Position numbers and translations under genes: made by a program. From Alteromonas lipotrueae (lineage in GTDB: Bacteria; Pseudomonadota; Gammaproteobacteria; Enterobacterales; Alteromonadaceae), in the NCBI RefSeq assembly GCF_019249215.1, contig NZ_JAESDI010000004.1, positions 186,001 through 250,000 on the forward strand: a DNA stretch of 64,000 nt, read 5' to 3'. This document shows, one piece after another, positions 34,645 to 44,491 of the stretch (its first letter is position 1; each line of letters begins with the position of its first letter). The notes under the pieces were generated by a model. It had not been told where the DNA came from. It searched no databases and saw nothing but the letters and a program-made list of their open reading frames with translations.

Positions 34645-35579
34645 TCCCAAATTATCAGCAATTCATGCGACCATTTTTAGAGGTTGTACAAGCAAATAAT
34701 GGTAATGAAGTTAAACTACGAGACGCTATCAATCACCTTGCTGATACATTTGACTTAACTGACGAAGAACGCAATGAGACGTTATCCAGCGGAAGGCAAA
34801 GTATCTTAGATAATCGTATTGGCTGGGCGCGAACTTACCTTACTAAAGCTGGCCTATTAAAAGCGACTAAAAGGGCACATTTTGTAATCACCGCGCGAGG
34901 CATTCAAGCTCTACAAGACACTAATGCTGTCATCAATAACGAATACCTCAAGCAATTTGACGAATTCATTGCATTCAAAGAACAGAAAAACGAAGCCAGT
35001 GAGACTCTAACAGTAAAGAAACAAGATCCCCTCCTAACATCTACAACAAGTGATATAACGCCAGACGAAGCGTTACTGGACGCATACAAGACCATTAACG
35101 AAGCACTGGCCTTAGAACTGATATCCCGCACTCGTGAAGCCACCCCAGCCTTTTTTGAAGATCTGCTTATCGAGTTGCTATTAGCAATGGGTTACGGCGG
35201 CACGGGGGAAGGCGCGGCGCACGCACTAGGCAAAAGTGGTGACAACGGTATTGATGGCGTCATCGACCAAGACCCCCTTGGCGTTGACCAAATTTATATA
35301 CAAGCCAAACGTTATGCTGAAGGTAATAACGTTGGTGCTGGTGATGTTCGAGATTTTTTTGGTGCATTGAATCTTAAACGTGCGCAAAAAGGTATTTTTA
35401 TCACAACTTCAGATTTCACAACATCAGCACAAGATACTGCCAATAATTTAGGTACTCGAATCGTTTTAATTAATGGTAAAGAGCTAGCCAAGCTCATGCT
35501 GCGATACAACATTGGTAGTAGAGACGAACAGGTATTGCACCTGAAGAAAATCGACGAAGAGTTTTTTGACGAAATTTAG
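34641..35579 (+). CDS. mrr: Mrr-type restriction endonuclease
   Basis: 312 residues from ATG 34641; the frame runs 19 codons further up but that part lies inside the HTH gene. The N-terminal Mrr_N winged-helix (about 1-95) leads to a PD-(D/Q)xK catalytic domain (about 165-290) with GDNGIDGVI (Asp near 205) and YIQAKRY (Q-x-K near 220-222). Mrr-like enzymes cut modified DNA or serve as restriction subunits. It is followed nine bases later by hsdR, so all belong to one operon. Confidence 0.9.
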   Translation: MIPNYQQFMRPFLEVVQANNGNEVKLRDAINHLADTFDLTDEERNETLSSGRQSILDNRIGWARTYLTKAGLLKATKRAHFVITARGIQALQDTNAVINNEYLKQFDEFIAFKEQKNEASETLTVKKQDPLLTSTTSDITPDEALLDAYKTINEALALELISRTREATPAFFEDLLIELLLAMGYGGTGEGAAHALGKSGDNGIDGVIDQDPLGVDQIYIQAKRYAEGNNVGAGDVRDFFGALNLKRAQKGIFITTSDFTTSAQDTANNLGTRIVLINGKELAKLMLRYNIGSRDEQVLHLKKIDEEFFDEI

Positions 35580-35587
35580 GACTTTAT

Positions 35588-38413
35588 ATGGATATTGAAG
35601 GCTTACAACCAGAAGCCCAAGCGAGAATAACGATAGATGAAAAGCTCAAGCTCGCTGGGTGGAAAGTACAAACTTGGCCTAACACCAACCTTGGTGAAGG
35701 GGTAGGTGTTGCTATTCGCGAATATCCAGTTGATAGTGGTAAAGGTAAATATACCGATAGCGCTGATTACCTGCTATTTATTAATCGTAAAGCAGTAGGC
35801 GTTATTGAAGCCAAAAAAGACGAAACTATTTTATCCCAAGTGGAAGACCAAACACTTCGCTACGCAAGCAGTAAAATTAAATTTCAGTTTAACAAAGATC
35901 CCCTGTCATTCTTATTCGAAGCTACAAGCCAAGTTATTCACTATACCGATTTAAGAGATCCTGCCCCCAGAGCAAGAGAAATTTTCCACTTTTTCAAACC
36001 AGAAACATTGCAGGAGTATTTACAACAAAGTAATTCACTTCGCCATCGTCTTAAAAACGAAATTCCAGAATTACCTAAAGCCAAACTTCGAGAATGCCAA
36101 ATAAGCGCAATTACAGGTTTAGAAAAATCTTTGGCTGATAACCGACCTCGTTCACTAATTCATATGGCGACAGGTGCAGGTAAAACGTTCACTGCCATTA
36201 ATTCTGTATACCGTTTAATAAATAATGGTGGCGCTAAGCGAATATTATTTTTAGTTGATACCAGAAATTTAGGTAAACAAGCACAGCAAGAATTTCATGC
36301 CTTTAAGCCACAAGGTAAAGAAACCTTCTTCCATGAAAACCATATAGTGCAGCGATTAAGCAGCAGTACCATTGATAGTGCGGCTGAAGTTTGTATTTGC
36401 ACTATTCAACGCATGTACTCAATTTTAAGTGGTAAGCCTATTGATGAAAGTGCAGAAGATTTATCACTTCATGAAATTAAGCAAAATAAACAGCAAGCTA
36501 AATTAGTCAAATATAATCCAGCAGTCTCGATAGAAACGTTTGATTTTATTATTGTTGATGAGTGTCACCGCTCAATATACAACTTATGGAAACAGGTCCT
36601 AGACTATTTTGATGCCTTTATTATTGGTTTAACAGCCACTCCAGATAAACGCACACTTGGTTTTTTCAACGAGAATATCGTTGCCGAATATAGCTATGAA
36701 GATTCTGTGCTTGATGGCGTAAACGTTGGCTATGACGTTTATGAAATTGAAACTGAAATTGGCAATAAAGGTGCTGAACTAAAGGCAAAAGAATGGCTTG
36801 ATCATCGTGACAAATTAACGCGTAAAAAACGTTGGGCACAAGCAGAAGAAGAAAATACGTATACCAGCAAAGAACTAGACCGTTCTGTCGTAAATACCAG
36901 TCAAATTCGCCAAGTTATTAAAGCGATGAAAAAAGCGGTTGAAACAGAAATATTCCCTAGTCGAAAAGAAGTCCCTAAAACACTCATATTTGCTAAAACA
37001 GATAGCCATGCAGACGATATTATCCAAATTGTTCGAGAAGAATACGGGCAAGGTAATGAGTTTTGTAAAAAGGTCACTTACAGCGCAAAAGATCCAGATG
37101 CCATACTTAATGACTTCCGCAATGACTTTAATCCTCGTATTACCGTTACAGTCGATATGATAGCCACAGGTACAGACGTAAAACCATTAGAAGTACTGCT
37201 CTTTATGCGAGATGTTCGCAGCAAAGGTTACTACGAGCAAATGAAAGGCCGAGGGGTCAGGAGTTTAGGTTTTGAAGACTTACATAATGTAAGTAAAAGC
37301 GCGACTAGCGCTAAAGATAGATTTGTACTTATTGATGCAGTCGGTGTTGAAAAATCTCAAAAAACAGAAAGCCGCCCGTTAGAACGCAATCCAAACCTTT
37401 CAATGAAAGACTTACTGCAAGGTGTAGCTATGGGACATCGTGATGATGACACCATACAAAGCTTAGCAAACCGTTTAACGCGTTTAGGAAAGCAAATTGA
37501 TAAACGTGGTCACGATAAAATTGAAAAACTAACAAACAAACCTATTGCTCAATTAGCTAGAGAGCTATTAACGTCACTAGACCCTGACGCAATTAACCAA
37601 CAAGCATTAGCTAATGCTAAGCAACAAGGTATAACTCGAAGTGAAGATTCTTTAACAGATAATGAACGTGAAACAGCAAAGCAACAATTAATTGACAAAG
37701 CCTGTGAAAGCTTTGATAACCCTGATGCGCGGGAGGTAATTGAATCGGCAAGGCGGGAACGAGAACAATTAATTGATCACATAAACCTCGATACCGTAAC
37801 GTATGCAGGTTACAGCAATCAAGCAGAAGAAAACGCTGAAAAAGTCATACAAAGCTTTAAAGACTTTATCGAGCTACATAAAGAAGATATTCAAGCGTTA
37901 AGCTTTTTTTACCAGCAGCCTTATCAACGTAGGCCATTAACATTTTCTATGCTGGAAGAACTTCACGAGACATTAAATAAACCACCATTGTTACTGACAA
38001 CAGAAAAACTATGGAATGCCTATGAGCGCATTAATCCAACAAACAGTAATAAAAAAAATAAAAAGGCAAACACCCAAAGACAACTAACCGATATAATCTC
38101 ACTCATTAAGTTTGCCATTGGATTAGATGAAGAATTAAAACCATTTGCTGAACATATTGATAGCAAGTTTAAAAAATGGATTTTCCGTCATAACGCCCAA
38201 CGAAAAACCGCCTTTACCGAAGAACAAACAGGTTGGTTAAGGTTGATAAAAGACCACATCGCTGCCAGTTGTTTTATTGAAAGAGACGATTTTGACTACA
38301 GCCCCTTTTCTGACCATGGCGGGTTACAAAAAGTGTGGCGCTTATTTAGTAGCGAAAATAAAAACGAATTAGATAGCCTAATGGCTGAAATGAATCAGGA
38401 ATTAATTGCGTGA
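35588..38413 (+). CDS. hsdR: Type I restriction enzyme, HsdR subunit
   Basis: 941 residues: N-terminal nuclease domain with SADYLLF ... GVIEAKKDE, superfamily 2 helicase/translocase with Walker A MATGAGKTFTA at about 191-201, DECHRS (motif II) near 325 and GLTATP (motif III), motif VI around MKGRGVRSLG, and a helical C-terminal region binding the methylase core. ATP-driven translocation leads to cutting of unmethylated DNA. Its TGA stop overlaps the GTG start of hsdS by four bases. Confidence 0.93.
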   Translation: MDIEGLQPEAQARITIDEKLKLAGWKVQTWPNTNLGEGVGVAIREYPVDSGKGKYTDSADYLLFINRKAVGVIEAKKDETILSQVEDQTLRYASSKIKFQFNKDPLSFLFEATSQVIHYTDLRDPAPRAREIFHFFKPETLQEYLQQSNSLRHRLKNEIPELPKAKLRECQISAITGLEKSLADNRPRSLIHMATGAGKTFTAINSVYRLINNGGAKRILFLVDTRNLGKQAQQEFHAFKPQGKETFFHENHIVQRLSSSTIDSAAEVCICTIQRMYSILSGKPIDESAEDLSLHEIKQNKQQAKLVKYNPAVSIETFDFIIVDECHRSIYNLWKQVLDYFDAFIIGLTATPDKRTLGFFNENIVAEYSYEDSVLDGVNVGYDVYEIETEIGNKGAELKAKEWLDHRDKLTRKKRWAQAEEENTYTSKELDRSVVNTSQIRQVIKAMKKAVETEIFPSRKEVPKTLIFAKTDSHADDIIQIVREEYGQGNEFCKKVTYSAKDPDAILNDFRNDFNPRITVTVDMIATGTDVKPLEVLLFMRDVRSKGYYEQMKGRGVRSLGFEDLHNVSKSATSAKDRFVLIDAVGVEKSQKTESRPLERNPNLSMKDLLQGVAMGHRDDDTIQSLANRLTRLGKQIDKRGHDKIEKLTNKPIAQLARELLTSLDPDAINQQALANAKQQGITRSEDSLTDNERETAKQQLIDKACESFDNPDAREVIESARREREQLIDHINLDTVTYAGYSNQAEENAEKVIQSFKDFIELHKEDIQALSFFYQQPYQRRPLTFSMLEELHETLNKPPLLLTTEKLWNAYERINPTNSNKKNKKANTQRQLTDIISLIKFAIGLDEELKPFAEHIDSKFKKWIFRHNAQRKTAFTEEQTGWLRLIKDHIAASCFIERDDFDYSPFSDHGGLQKVWRLFSSENKNELDSLMAEMNQELIA

Positions 38414-40164
38414 GTAATAATATAAACTTACCACAAGGTTGGGAGGTTTCGCAGATTGGAGAAGTATGTGAACCCTCACAGTACGGGTATACTGCGAAGG
38501 CTGGCACTAAAGGTAATTATCATTACCTTAGAACAACCGATATTACAAAAAGTGAACTAGATTGGTCAAATGTACCTTTTTGTGAAATATCAGATGAGGA
38601 AGCTACTAAATACCTTCTGAAAGACAATGATGTCGTTATCTCCCGTGCTGGCTCTATCGGCTATTCATACTTAATATCAAAAGCAAAAAAGTCTGTTTTT
38701 GCGTCCTATTTGATAAGGTTTCGGCCCTTGTTAAATCCAAAATATTTTAGATACTTTTTGGATTCTCAGCAGTATTGGAATGCTATTTCAGCAGGAAGCT
38801 CAGGGATAGCAGTCCAAAATGTAAATGCTAAAACTCTTTCTCTTATCGATTTGCCGATAGCACCGGAAAAGGAACAAGCCCGAATAGTTGAAAGACTCGA
38901 TGAACTTTTTTCAGAGTTAGACGCAGGTGTAAATGAACTTAAATCCGCTCAAAAAAAATTAACTCTATATCGCCACTCATTGCTGAAAAGTGCTGTAGAG
39001 GGAGTTTTAACTCAAAAATGGCGCAATGAAAACAAAGAAAGAATAGATGAAACGGGTGCAGAATTACTAGAGCGTATTCTTATTGAACACAAAGAACGCT
39101 GGGTACAGCAAAAGCTAGAAGAATTTAAAGCAAAAGATAAAACGCTCCCTAAAAACTGGCAAGACAAATACTCAGCACCAATAAAGCCAGATGCTTCCAA
39201 ATTACCTGAATTACCTCAAGGTTGGGCTTGGGCAAGTTTGTCACAGTTGGTAGAAATAATACAAATTGGTCCGTTTGGTTCTTTGCTTCATAAAAGCGAT
39301 TATATATCTGGGGGAATTCCTTTAATAAACCCGACTCATATAAAAAATCTTGCGATTGAACCTGATAACAACCTGACCATCACTGAAGAAAAGCGAGTTG
39401 CTTTAAACAAATATGTAATGTCTGAGGGAGATATTATTATAGGTCGCAGGGGAGAAATGGGTCGGTGTGCACTTGTTACTGATAAAGAGAATGGTTGGCT
39501 ATGCGGTACAGGAAGTTTATTTGTTCGGTTACTGAAAAGTCTAAATCCAGAGTTTTATACTTGGGTGCTAAGCTCCAAAAGAACAAAAGACTATCTGGCT
39601 GAAGTAAGTGTTGGCACCACGATGCAAAACTTAAATCAAAAAATACTCCATAGTATTCCCGTGCCTCTTTTATCTAAAGCTGAGCAAATAGCTGCTTCAG
39701 AAATACTCCATAACGAGTATGAAAGAATTGATAGGCAAATTCAAGATATTGAAATAGCACTAAAGCAATCAAATGCTCAACGTAAGAACATACTGAAATC
39801 AGCTTTTTCAGGTCAACTTGTATCTCAAGATACAAACGACGAACCTGCATCAGTATTGTTAGAAAAAATCAAAAAAGAACGAGAGGAGTTAGCGAAACAA
39901 GCTAAACCTAAGAAAACACGCCAACCTAAAAAAAAAGTTAATATGATGGATACGTTATTAGAAGTTTTAACGGCAGAAGATAGATGGATTGACGCTCAAG
40001 AAGCATTTAAAAAATGCGGTATTGTTGATGGTACTTCAACAGACAGGGTAGAAGAAATTTACACGGAATTACGAAAACTTGAAAAAGCAGGTCAAATTGA
40101 AGTTGAGCGCAACGGTAGTTATGACCAAATAAGACTTATCAAGCAAGCAGTTAAGGAAGATTAA
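38410..40164 (+). CDS. hsdS: Type I restriction enzyme, HsdS specificity subunit
   Basis: 584 residues with two target recognition domains (about 5-165 and 265-430), each followed by a conserved helical spacer (PEKEQARIVERLDELFSELD; the second with SKAEQIAASEILHNEYERID). It therefore recognises a bipartite DNA site. The C-terminal 100 residues are an addition beyond the usual subunit: a Lys/Pro-rich linker then a winged-helix-like part (LLEVLTAEDRWIDAQEAF, ELRKLEKAGQIEVE). It starts with GTG overlapping hsdR, and its stop touches the start of the AAA gene (TAATG), so all are translationally linked. Confidence 0.93.
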   Translation: MSNNINLPQGWEVSQIGEVCEPSQYGYTAKAGTKGNYHYLRTTDITKSELDWSNVPFCEISDEEATKYLLKDNDVVISRAGSIGYSYLISKAKKSVFASYLIRFRPLLNPKYFRYFLDSQQYWNAISAGSSGIAVQNVNAKTLSLIDLPIAPEKEQARIVERLDELFSELDAGVNELKSAQKKLTLYRHSLLKSAVEGVLTQKWRNENKERIDETGAELLERILIEHKERWVQQKLEEFKAKDKTLPKNWQDKYSAPIKPDASKLPELPQGWAWASLSQLVEIIQIGPFGSLLHKSDYISGGIPLINPTHIKNLAIEPDNNLTITEEKRVALNKYVMSEGDIIIGRRGEMGRCALVTDKENGWLCGTGSLFVRLLKSLNPEFYTWVLSSKRTKDYLAEVSVGTTMQNLNQKILHSIPVPLLSKAEQIAASEILHNEYERIDRQIQDIEIALKQSNAQRKNILKSAFSGQLVSQDTNDEPASVLLEKIKKEREELAKQAKPKKTRQPKKKVNMMDTLLEVLTAEDRWIDAQEAFKKCGIVDGTSTDRVEEIYTELRKLEKAGQIEVERNGSYDQIRLIKQAVKED

Positions 40165-41918
40165 TGCGATTAGCCTCATTTACTATTGGCTCAGAGCGAG
40201 ATGGTATTCGACAGCAGTTTAAAAACCTTAAAAACGTTACCATCGACTTTGAAGAAGAAGAATGGATCACGCTAGTCATCGGTTGGAATGGCACGGGTAA
40301 ATCAAACGTACTTGAGGCGTTAGCGGTACTGTTTCGTGATTTAATCATGGGCAAAAATGATAAAGGCGAAAAAGATAAACCTTCCTTTGCTTATAGCCTA
40401 CGATATTTTTGCCATGAAAAAGAGATAAAGATTGACGCTGACCCTGACATTGCAAAAGAGACTTATAAAGTCAGTTACAAAGATCTAGGTGAAGTTAGAA
40501 CAGAACAAACGTTACAAGCTGACCTATTAAGTTTATTAACAGGTGAGCCTGAGTTAGCTTCAATTAAATTTGCTGAATTTAAAAAACGACAAGACGACTT
40601 TTTACCTAAATATGTTTTCGGTTACTATTCTGGCCACAGTGACAGAATGCAGTCTGTGTTTAGGCCGTACCTCCAGCAATATGATAAAAAACTTCGAAAT
40701 GCCAAATCAGAAGATCCCGGCTTAAGACGATTGTTTTATGCGTTACCTGTGCATAGCCAGTTTGTACTTTTAGCGTTTGTATTAAAACAAGATGATTTAG
40801 TCAGGCACTTTTTAGACACACAGTTGGGCTTAGAGACCGATCAAAATGCAGAAAGCATAGACTCGGTTCTATTAGAACTAAATGAACCATCTTGGAACCT
40901 AAATAAAAGTAAAACACCTAAAGGTAGCCATGATGCTTGCCAAGAGACACCTGATATATTCTGGGGTGCAGAAGGGGTTGTTCGTGAATTCCTAGATCGT
41001 GTACATGAAGTTTCTACGGCACCAATAAAAATAAAAAGAAAAGATGAAGCTACTTTATGGAATAAAAAAGATCGTGAATACCTTTATATGTTTATCAAAG
41101 ATATTAGCAAATTGGATGAACTGGTTGGCGAACAAGAACCAAGGGAATTTTTCCGTGATCTTGAAAGTACATACGTATCTGAGTTAATCAGTGAAGTACG
41201 TATCAGAGTCAAACTTAAAAAGAACGATGGTAGTGTCACTTTTAGAGAGTTAAGTGAAGGTGAACAACAGCTATTAACGGTTTTGGGGTTATTAAGATTT
41301 ACTGCTGAAGAAGAAAGCCTCTTCTTACTTGATGAGCCAGATACTCACTTGAATCCTAAATGGAGTGTTGACTATATTGATTACTTGAACAAATTCGTGA
41401 CCTCAGGATCTAAAGGTGAAAATAATAGCCACATAGTACTCACCACTCATAACCCTATTGCTATTGCTGAATTAACACGCGATCAAGTACAAATCCTTAA
41501 TCGTGACGAAGAATCAAGAACAATTGCATCGCACAAACCGCATGATGATCCACAAGGTATGGGATACGCAGGGATCATTACTAGTGATATGTTTGGCCTT
41601 GGCTCAGCACTCGATAAAAGATCTCAGAAACGCTTAGAGACATACAGAGCTTTAACTAGCATAGAAGACAAAACCACTTTTCAGAAGATGCGTTTACAGA
41701 TTCTCGTAAAATGGCTGGATAAAGACGGGTTCACGCTGACTCAACGTGATGACGATTACGAGAGGTATATTAAATTTAGAAATCAAATTCTAAAAGAAGA
41801 ATGTGACACGGAAGATTACCGAAAATTAGCGAAACATGCGCTTAGCCTGTCAAAAGAAGATAGGGATGCTCTCGCAAAAGAAGCTATAGACATGGCATTT
41901 TCTAAGAGTAGTAATTAA
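40164..41918 (+). CDS. Restriction-associated AAA ATPase (PtuA-like)
   Basis: 584 residues of SMC/RecF/ABC-ATPase type: Walker A GWNGTGKS at 40-47, ABC-type signature LSEGEQQLLTVLGLL near 370, Walker B LFLLDEPDTHLNP with Asp390-Glu391, and an H-loop TTHNP. There is no Toprim domain as in OLD nucleases. It starts one base inside the hsdS stop and lies two bases before an HNH gene. ATPase plus HNH endonuclease is the arrangement of the Septu defence system (PtuA/PtuB). Known biochemistry of Septu is used here only by analogy: the ATPase would sense infection and control the nuclease. Confidence 0.85.
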   Translation: MRLASFTIGSERDGIRQQFKNLKNVTIDFEEEEWITLVIGWNGTGKSNVLEALAVLFRDLIMGKNDKGEKDKPSFAYSLRYFCHEKEIKIDADPDIAKETYKVSYKDLGEVRTEQTLQADLLSLLTGEPELASIKFAEFKKRQDDFLPKYVFGYYSGHSDRMQSVFRPYLQQYDKKLRNAKSEDPGLRRLFYALPVHSQFVLLAFVLKQDDLVRHFLDTQLGLETDQNAESIDSVLLELNEPSWNLNKSKTPKGSHDACQETPDIFWGAEGVVREFLDRVHEVSTAPIKIKRKDEATLWNKKDREYLYMFIKDISKLDELVGEQEPREFFRDLESTYVSELISEVRIRVKLKKNDGSVTFRELSEGEQQLLTVLGLLRFTAEEESLFLLDEPDTHLNPKWSVDYIDYLNKFVTSGSKGENNSHIVLTTHNPIAIAELTRDQVQILNRDEESRTIASHKPHDDPQGMGYAGIITSDMFGLGSALDKRSQKRLETYRALTSIEDKTTFQKMRLQILVKWLDKDGFTLTQRDDDYERYIKFRNQILKEECDTEDYRKLAKHALSLSKEDRDALAKEAIDMAFSKSSN

Positions 41919-41920
41919 GC

Positions 41921-42805
41921 ATGTATTATATAAATAATTCGAGAGTTGATTTTCCCGAAAACTGGGAAAGAAGATCTGAAGATGCCAAATATAAGGTTAT
42001 GGAAGGTGAAATTAATTGCGAGGCTAGAGATTATATATGGAAGGAATTGAAGCTTCAGTTAGCAGACTGCTCAAATGACAAATGTTGGTATTGTGAAACT
42101 GCAATTCCTCGGACAGACAACGCCGTTGATCATTTCAGGCCGAAAGGAACTGTCCAAGGATTATCCTTAGCTTATGAAACAGACGAGCTTAATAAATTTA
42201 ATCTAACCCCTGAGCACAAAGGTTACAAATGGCTGGCGTTTGATTTTGATAACTTCCGATACTCATGCCAACACTGTAATGAATATAGGAAGGACTTAGA
42301 AGGAACCTGTGGCGGAAAATGGAACTACTTTCCGTTACTAGATGAAAGTGACAGAGGTTATATAGAAGGGGATGAGCACTATGAAGAACCTATCCTCCTT
42401 GACCCATGCAATCCTGAAGACTGGGAGCTTTTATCTTTTAATCGAGACGGTAAGCCATTTTCTAGATTTGAAAATGGCTCAGAGAATGATCTGAGAGTCC
42501 GTTACTCGATACGAATTTATCACTTAGATAGTAAGCGGTTGAATGAAAGTAGAGTCAGTCAATGGAAACTACTTAGACCAAAAGTGAGTAAAGCAAAAAA
42601 AGCTTTTCTTAGGAGGATAGGTAATAAACCGGGCGCTAAAGCTGACTTTAGCAATAGCCTTAAAGAAATAACACAATTCATGGACTCTCAAAATAAATCT
42701 TTATATCGAGGATTTCTTTTGTATCAATTAGAAATTGAAAGAGAGAGTGACGATAACAAAATACACTCATCATGGATAAATACAATTATTCGTTCTGCGA
42801 AATAA
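41921..42805 (+). CDS. HNH endonuclease (PtuB-like)
   Basis: 294 residues. The HNH fold is marked by zinc-binding CWYCE (Cys55, Cys58), the catalytic VDHFRPKG (Asp70-His71) and SCQHCNEY (Cys116, Cys119). LDPCNPEDW and a helical C-terminus follow. The VDHFRPK spelling is the one seen in PtuB-type and related HNH proteins. It is three bases from the ATPase stop and 29 bases before hsdM. The pair with the ATPase is inferred to be a defence module inside the type I operon. Confidence 0.85.
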   Translation: MYYINNSRVDFPENWERRSEDAKYKVMEGEINCEARDYIWKELKLQLADCSNDKCWYCETAIPRTDNAVDHFRPKGTVQGLSLAYETDELNKFNLTPEHKGYKWLAFDFDNFRYSCQHCNEYRKDLEGTCGGKWNYFPLLDESDRGYIEGDEHYEEPILLDPCNPEDWELLSFNRDGKPFSRFENGSENDLRVRYSIRIYHLDSKRLNESRVSQWKLLRPKVSKAKKAFLRRIGNKPGAKADFSNSLKEITQFMDSQNKSLYRGFLLYQLEIERESDDNKIHSSWINTIIRSAK

Positions 42806-42834
42806 CATTAAAAAAAGACTACTGAGTTATATTT

Positions 42835-44379
42835 ATGAATGCTCCTGCATTAGTACAAAAAGTTTGGAATTACTGTCACACATTACGTGATGATGGTGTT
42901 GGTTATGGTGATTATTTAGAGCAGCTAACTTATCTACTGTTTTTAAAAATGGCGCATGAATATGCACAACCACCATACTCAAGAGATACTAAAGTCCCGA
43001 CAGATTATAACTGGGAAACGTTACAAGGTTTAACTGGCGAAAAGCTAGAAGAGCAATACCGTAAAGTACTGAAAAACCTAGCAACTGAAAGTGGCATGAT
43101 TGGCGCTATTTTCTTTAAGTCTGAAAATAAAATACCTGACCCTGCGAAGCTGGCGCGTATCGTTAAGATGATTAATGACGAGAATTGGATCAGCTTAGAT
43201 TCAGATGCAAAAGGTGATTTGTATGAAGGCTTGCTGCAAAAAAACGCTGAAGATACCAAAAGTGGTGCGGGACAGTACTTCACACCTCGCGCATTAATTG
43301 ATGCAATGCTTGCCTGTGTTCAACCTGAACCGAAAAAAACAATTGCAGACCCAGCATGTGGGACTGGAGGTTTTTTCTTAACAGCAAGTGACTGGATAAC
43401 ATATGGTGATGAGCAATGGATAGAAAAAGGCATGAGCCATTGGAATCCATCCAAGCATGATGAAAACACCTTAGCAAAATCAAAGCTGAACAAAGACCAA
43501 GTTAAGTTTTTGCGTGATGAAACTTTCCGTGGCAACGAAATTGTACCGTCTACTCGTCGTATGTGTTTAATGAATTTATTCTTACACAACATCGGTAGCA
43601 TAGATGGTGAGCCTGAAGTTGAAAGAGCTGACGCATTACTCACAAAAATTGAAGGCGAAAATAAAGTAGATTACGTTCTTGCTAATCCTCCTTTCGGAAA
43701 GAAAAGCAGCATGACAATTACGAATGCTGAAGGTGGTGAAGACAAAGATGCACTAACTTACGAGCGACAAGATTTTTGGGCAACTACTACCAATAAACAG
43801 TTAAACTTCTTACAGCACATAGTTTCAAGCTTGAAGGATACTGGTAAGGCTGCGGTCGTTTTACCTGACAACGTTTTGTTTGAAGGTGGTGCAGGTGAGC
43901 GCATTCGTCGCAAGTGGTTAAATAATTGTGATGTTCATACTATTTTAAGGCTTCCTACAGGTATCTTTTACGCTAATGGTGTAAAAGCTAATGTTGTGTT
44001 TTTTGACAATGCTACCCGTGATGAAAAAGTACATACCAAAGGCATTTGGTTTTATGATTTAAGAACAAACAAACACTTCACGCTAAAACAGCGCCCAATG
44101 ACACTTAATGACTTAAAAGACTTTATCACTTGTTACAACCCCGCAAATCGTCATGAGCGCGAAGAAACAGAAAGATTTAAGTACTATAGCTATGATGAGC
44201 TTATTAATCGTGACAAAGCTAGCCTAGATGTATTTTGGCTCAAAGACGATAGCTTAGATAACCTTGATAACTTGCCTGCACCAGACATTTTACAACAAGA
44301 GATTATTGATCATTTAGAAGCTGCATTAGCCGCATTTAAAGATGTTGCTGCTGGCTTGCCTGAGAGCGAACTTAAGTAA
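42835..44379 (+). CDS. hsdM: Type I restriction enzyme, HsdM N6-adenine methylase
   Basis: 514 residues: N-terminal helical bundle (about 1-140), GQYFTPRALIDAML, SAM motif I ADPACGTGGFFL, catalytic motif IV NPPFGKK, and a C-terminal HsdS-binding segment. It methylates adenine in the HsdS target to protect host DNA. Its place at the end of the operon, after the ATPase-HNH insert, departs from the usual hsdR-hsdM-hsdS or hsdM-hsdS-hsdR orders. A strong terminator follows. Confidence 0.94.
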   Translation: MNAPALVQKVWNYCHTLRDDGVGYGDYLEQLTYLLFLKMAHEYAQPPYSRDTKVPTDYNWETLQGLTGEKLEEQYRKVLKNLATESGMIGAIFFKSENKIPDPAKLARIVKMINDENWISLDSDAKGDLYEGLLQKNAEDTKSGAGQYFTPRALIDAMLACVQPEPKKTIADPACGTGGFFLTASDWITYGDEQWIEKGMSHWNPSKHDENTLAKSKLNKDQVKFLRDETFRGNEIVPSTRRMCLMNLFLHNIGSIDGEPEVERADALLTKIEGENKVDYVLANPPFGKKSSMTITNAEGGEDKDALTYERQDFWATTTNKQLNFLQHIVSSLKDTGKAAVVLPDNVLFEGGAGERIRRKWLNNCDVHTILRLPTGIFYANGVKANVVFFDNATRDEKVHTKGIWFYDLRTNKHFTLKQRPMTLNDLKDFITCYNPANRHEREETERFKYYSYDELINRDKASLDVFWLKDDSLDNLDNLPAPDILQQEIIDHLEAALAAFKDVAAGLPESELK

Positions 44380-44392
44380 ATGTTGAAAGTAA

Positions 44393-44416
44393 AAAGCCCA
44401 CTTTTAAGTGGGCTTT
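44393..44416 (+). terminator. Rho-independent terminator of the defence operon
   Basis: AAAGCCCACTT (44393-44403) and AAGTGGGCTTT (44406-44416) make a perfect 11-bp stem with a 2-base gap, 13 bases after the hsdM stop. Confidence 0.88.
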
Positions 44417-44491
44417 GGTTATCCTTTAAAAATCTTATTTACTATAAAAATCTTAATTAAAGCCTTTAAACAACTTATTTAATATGAACAC

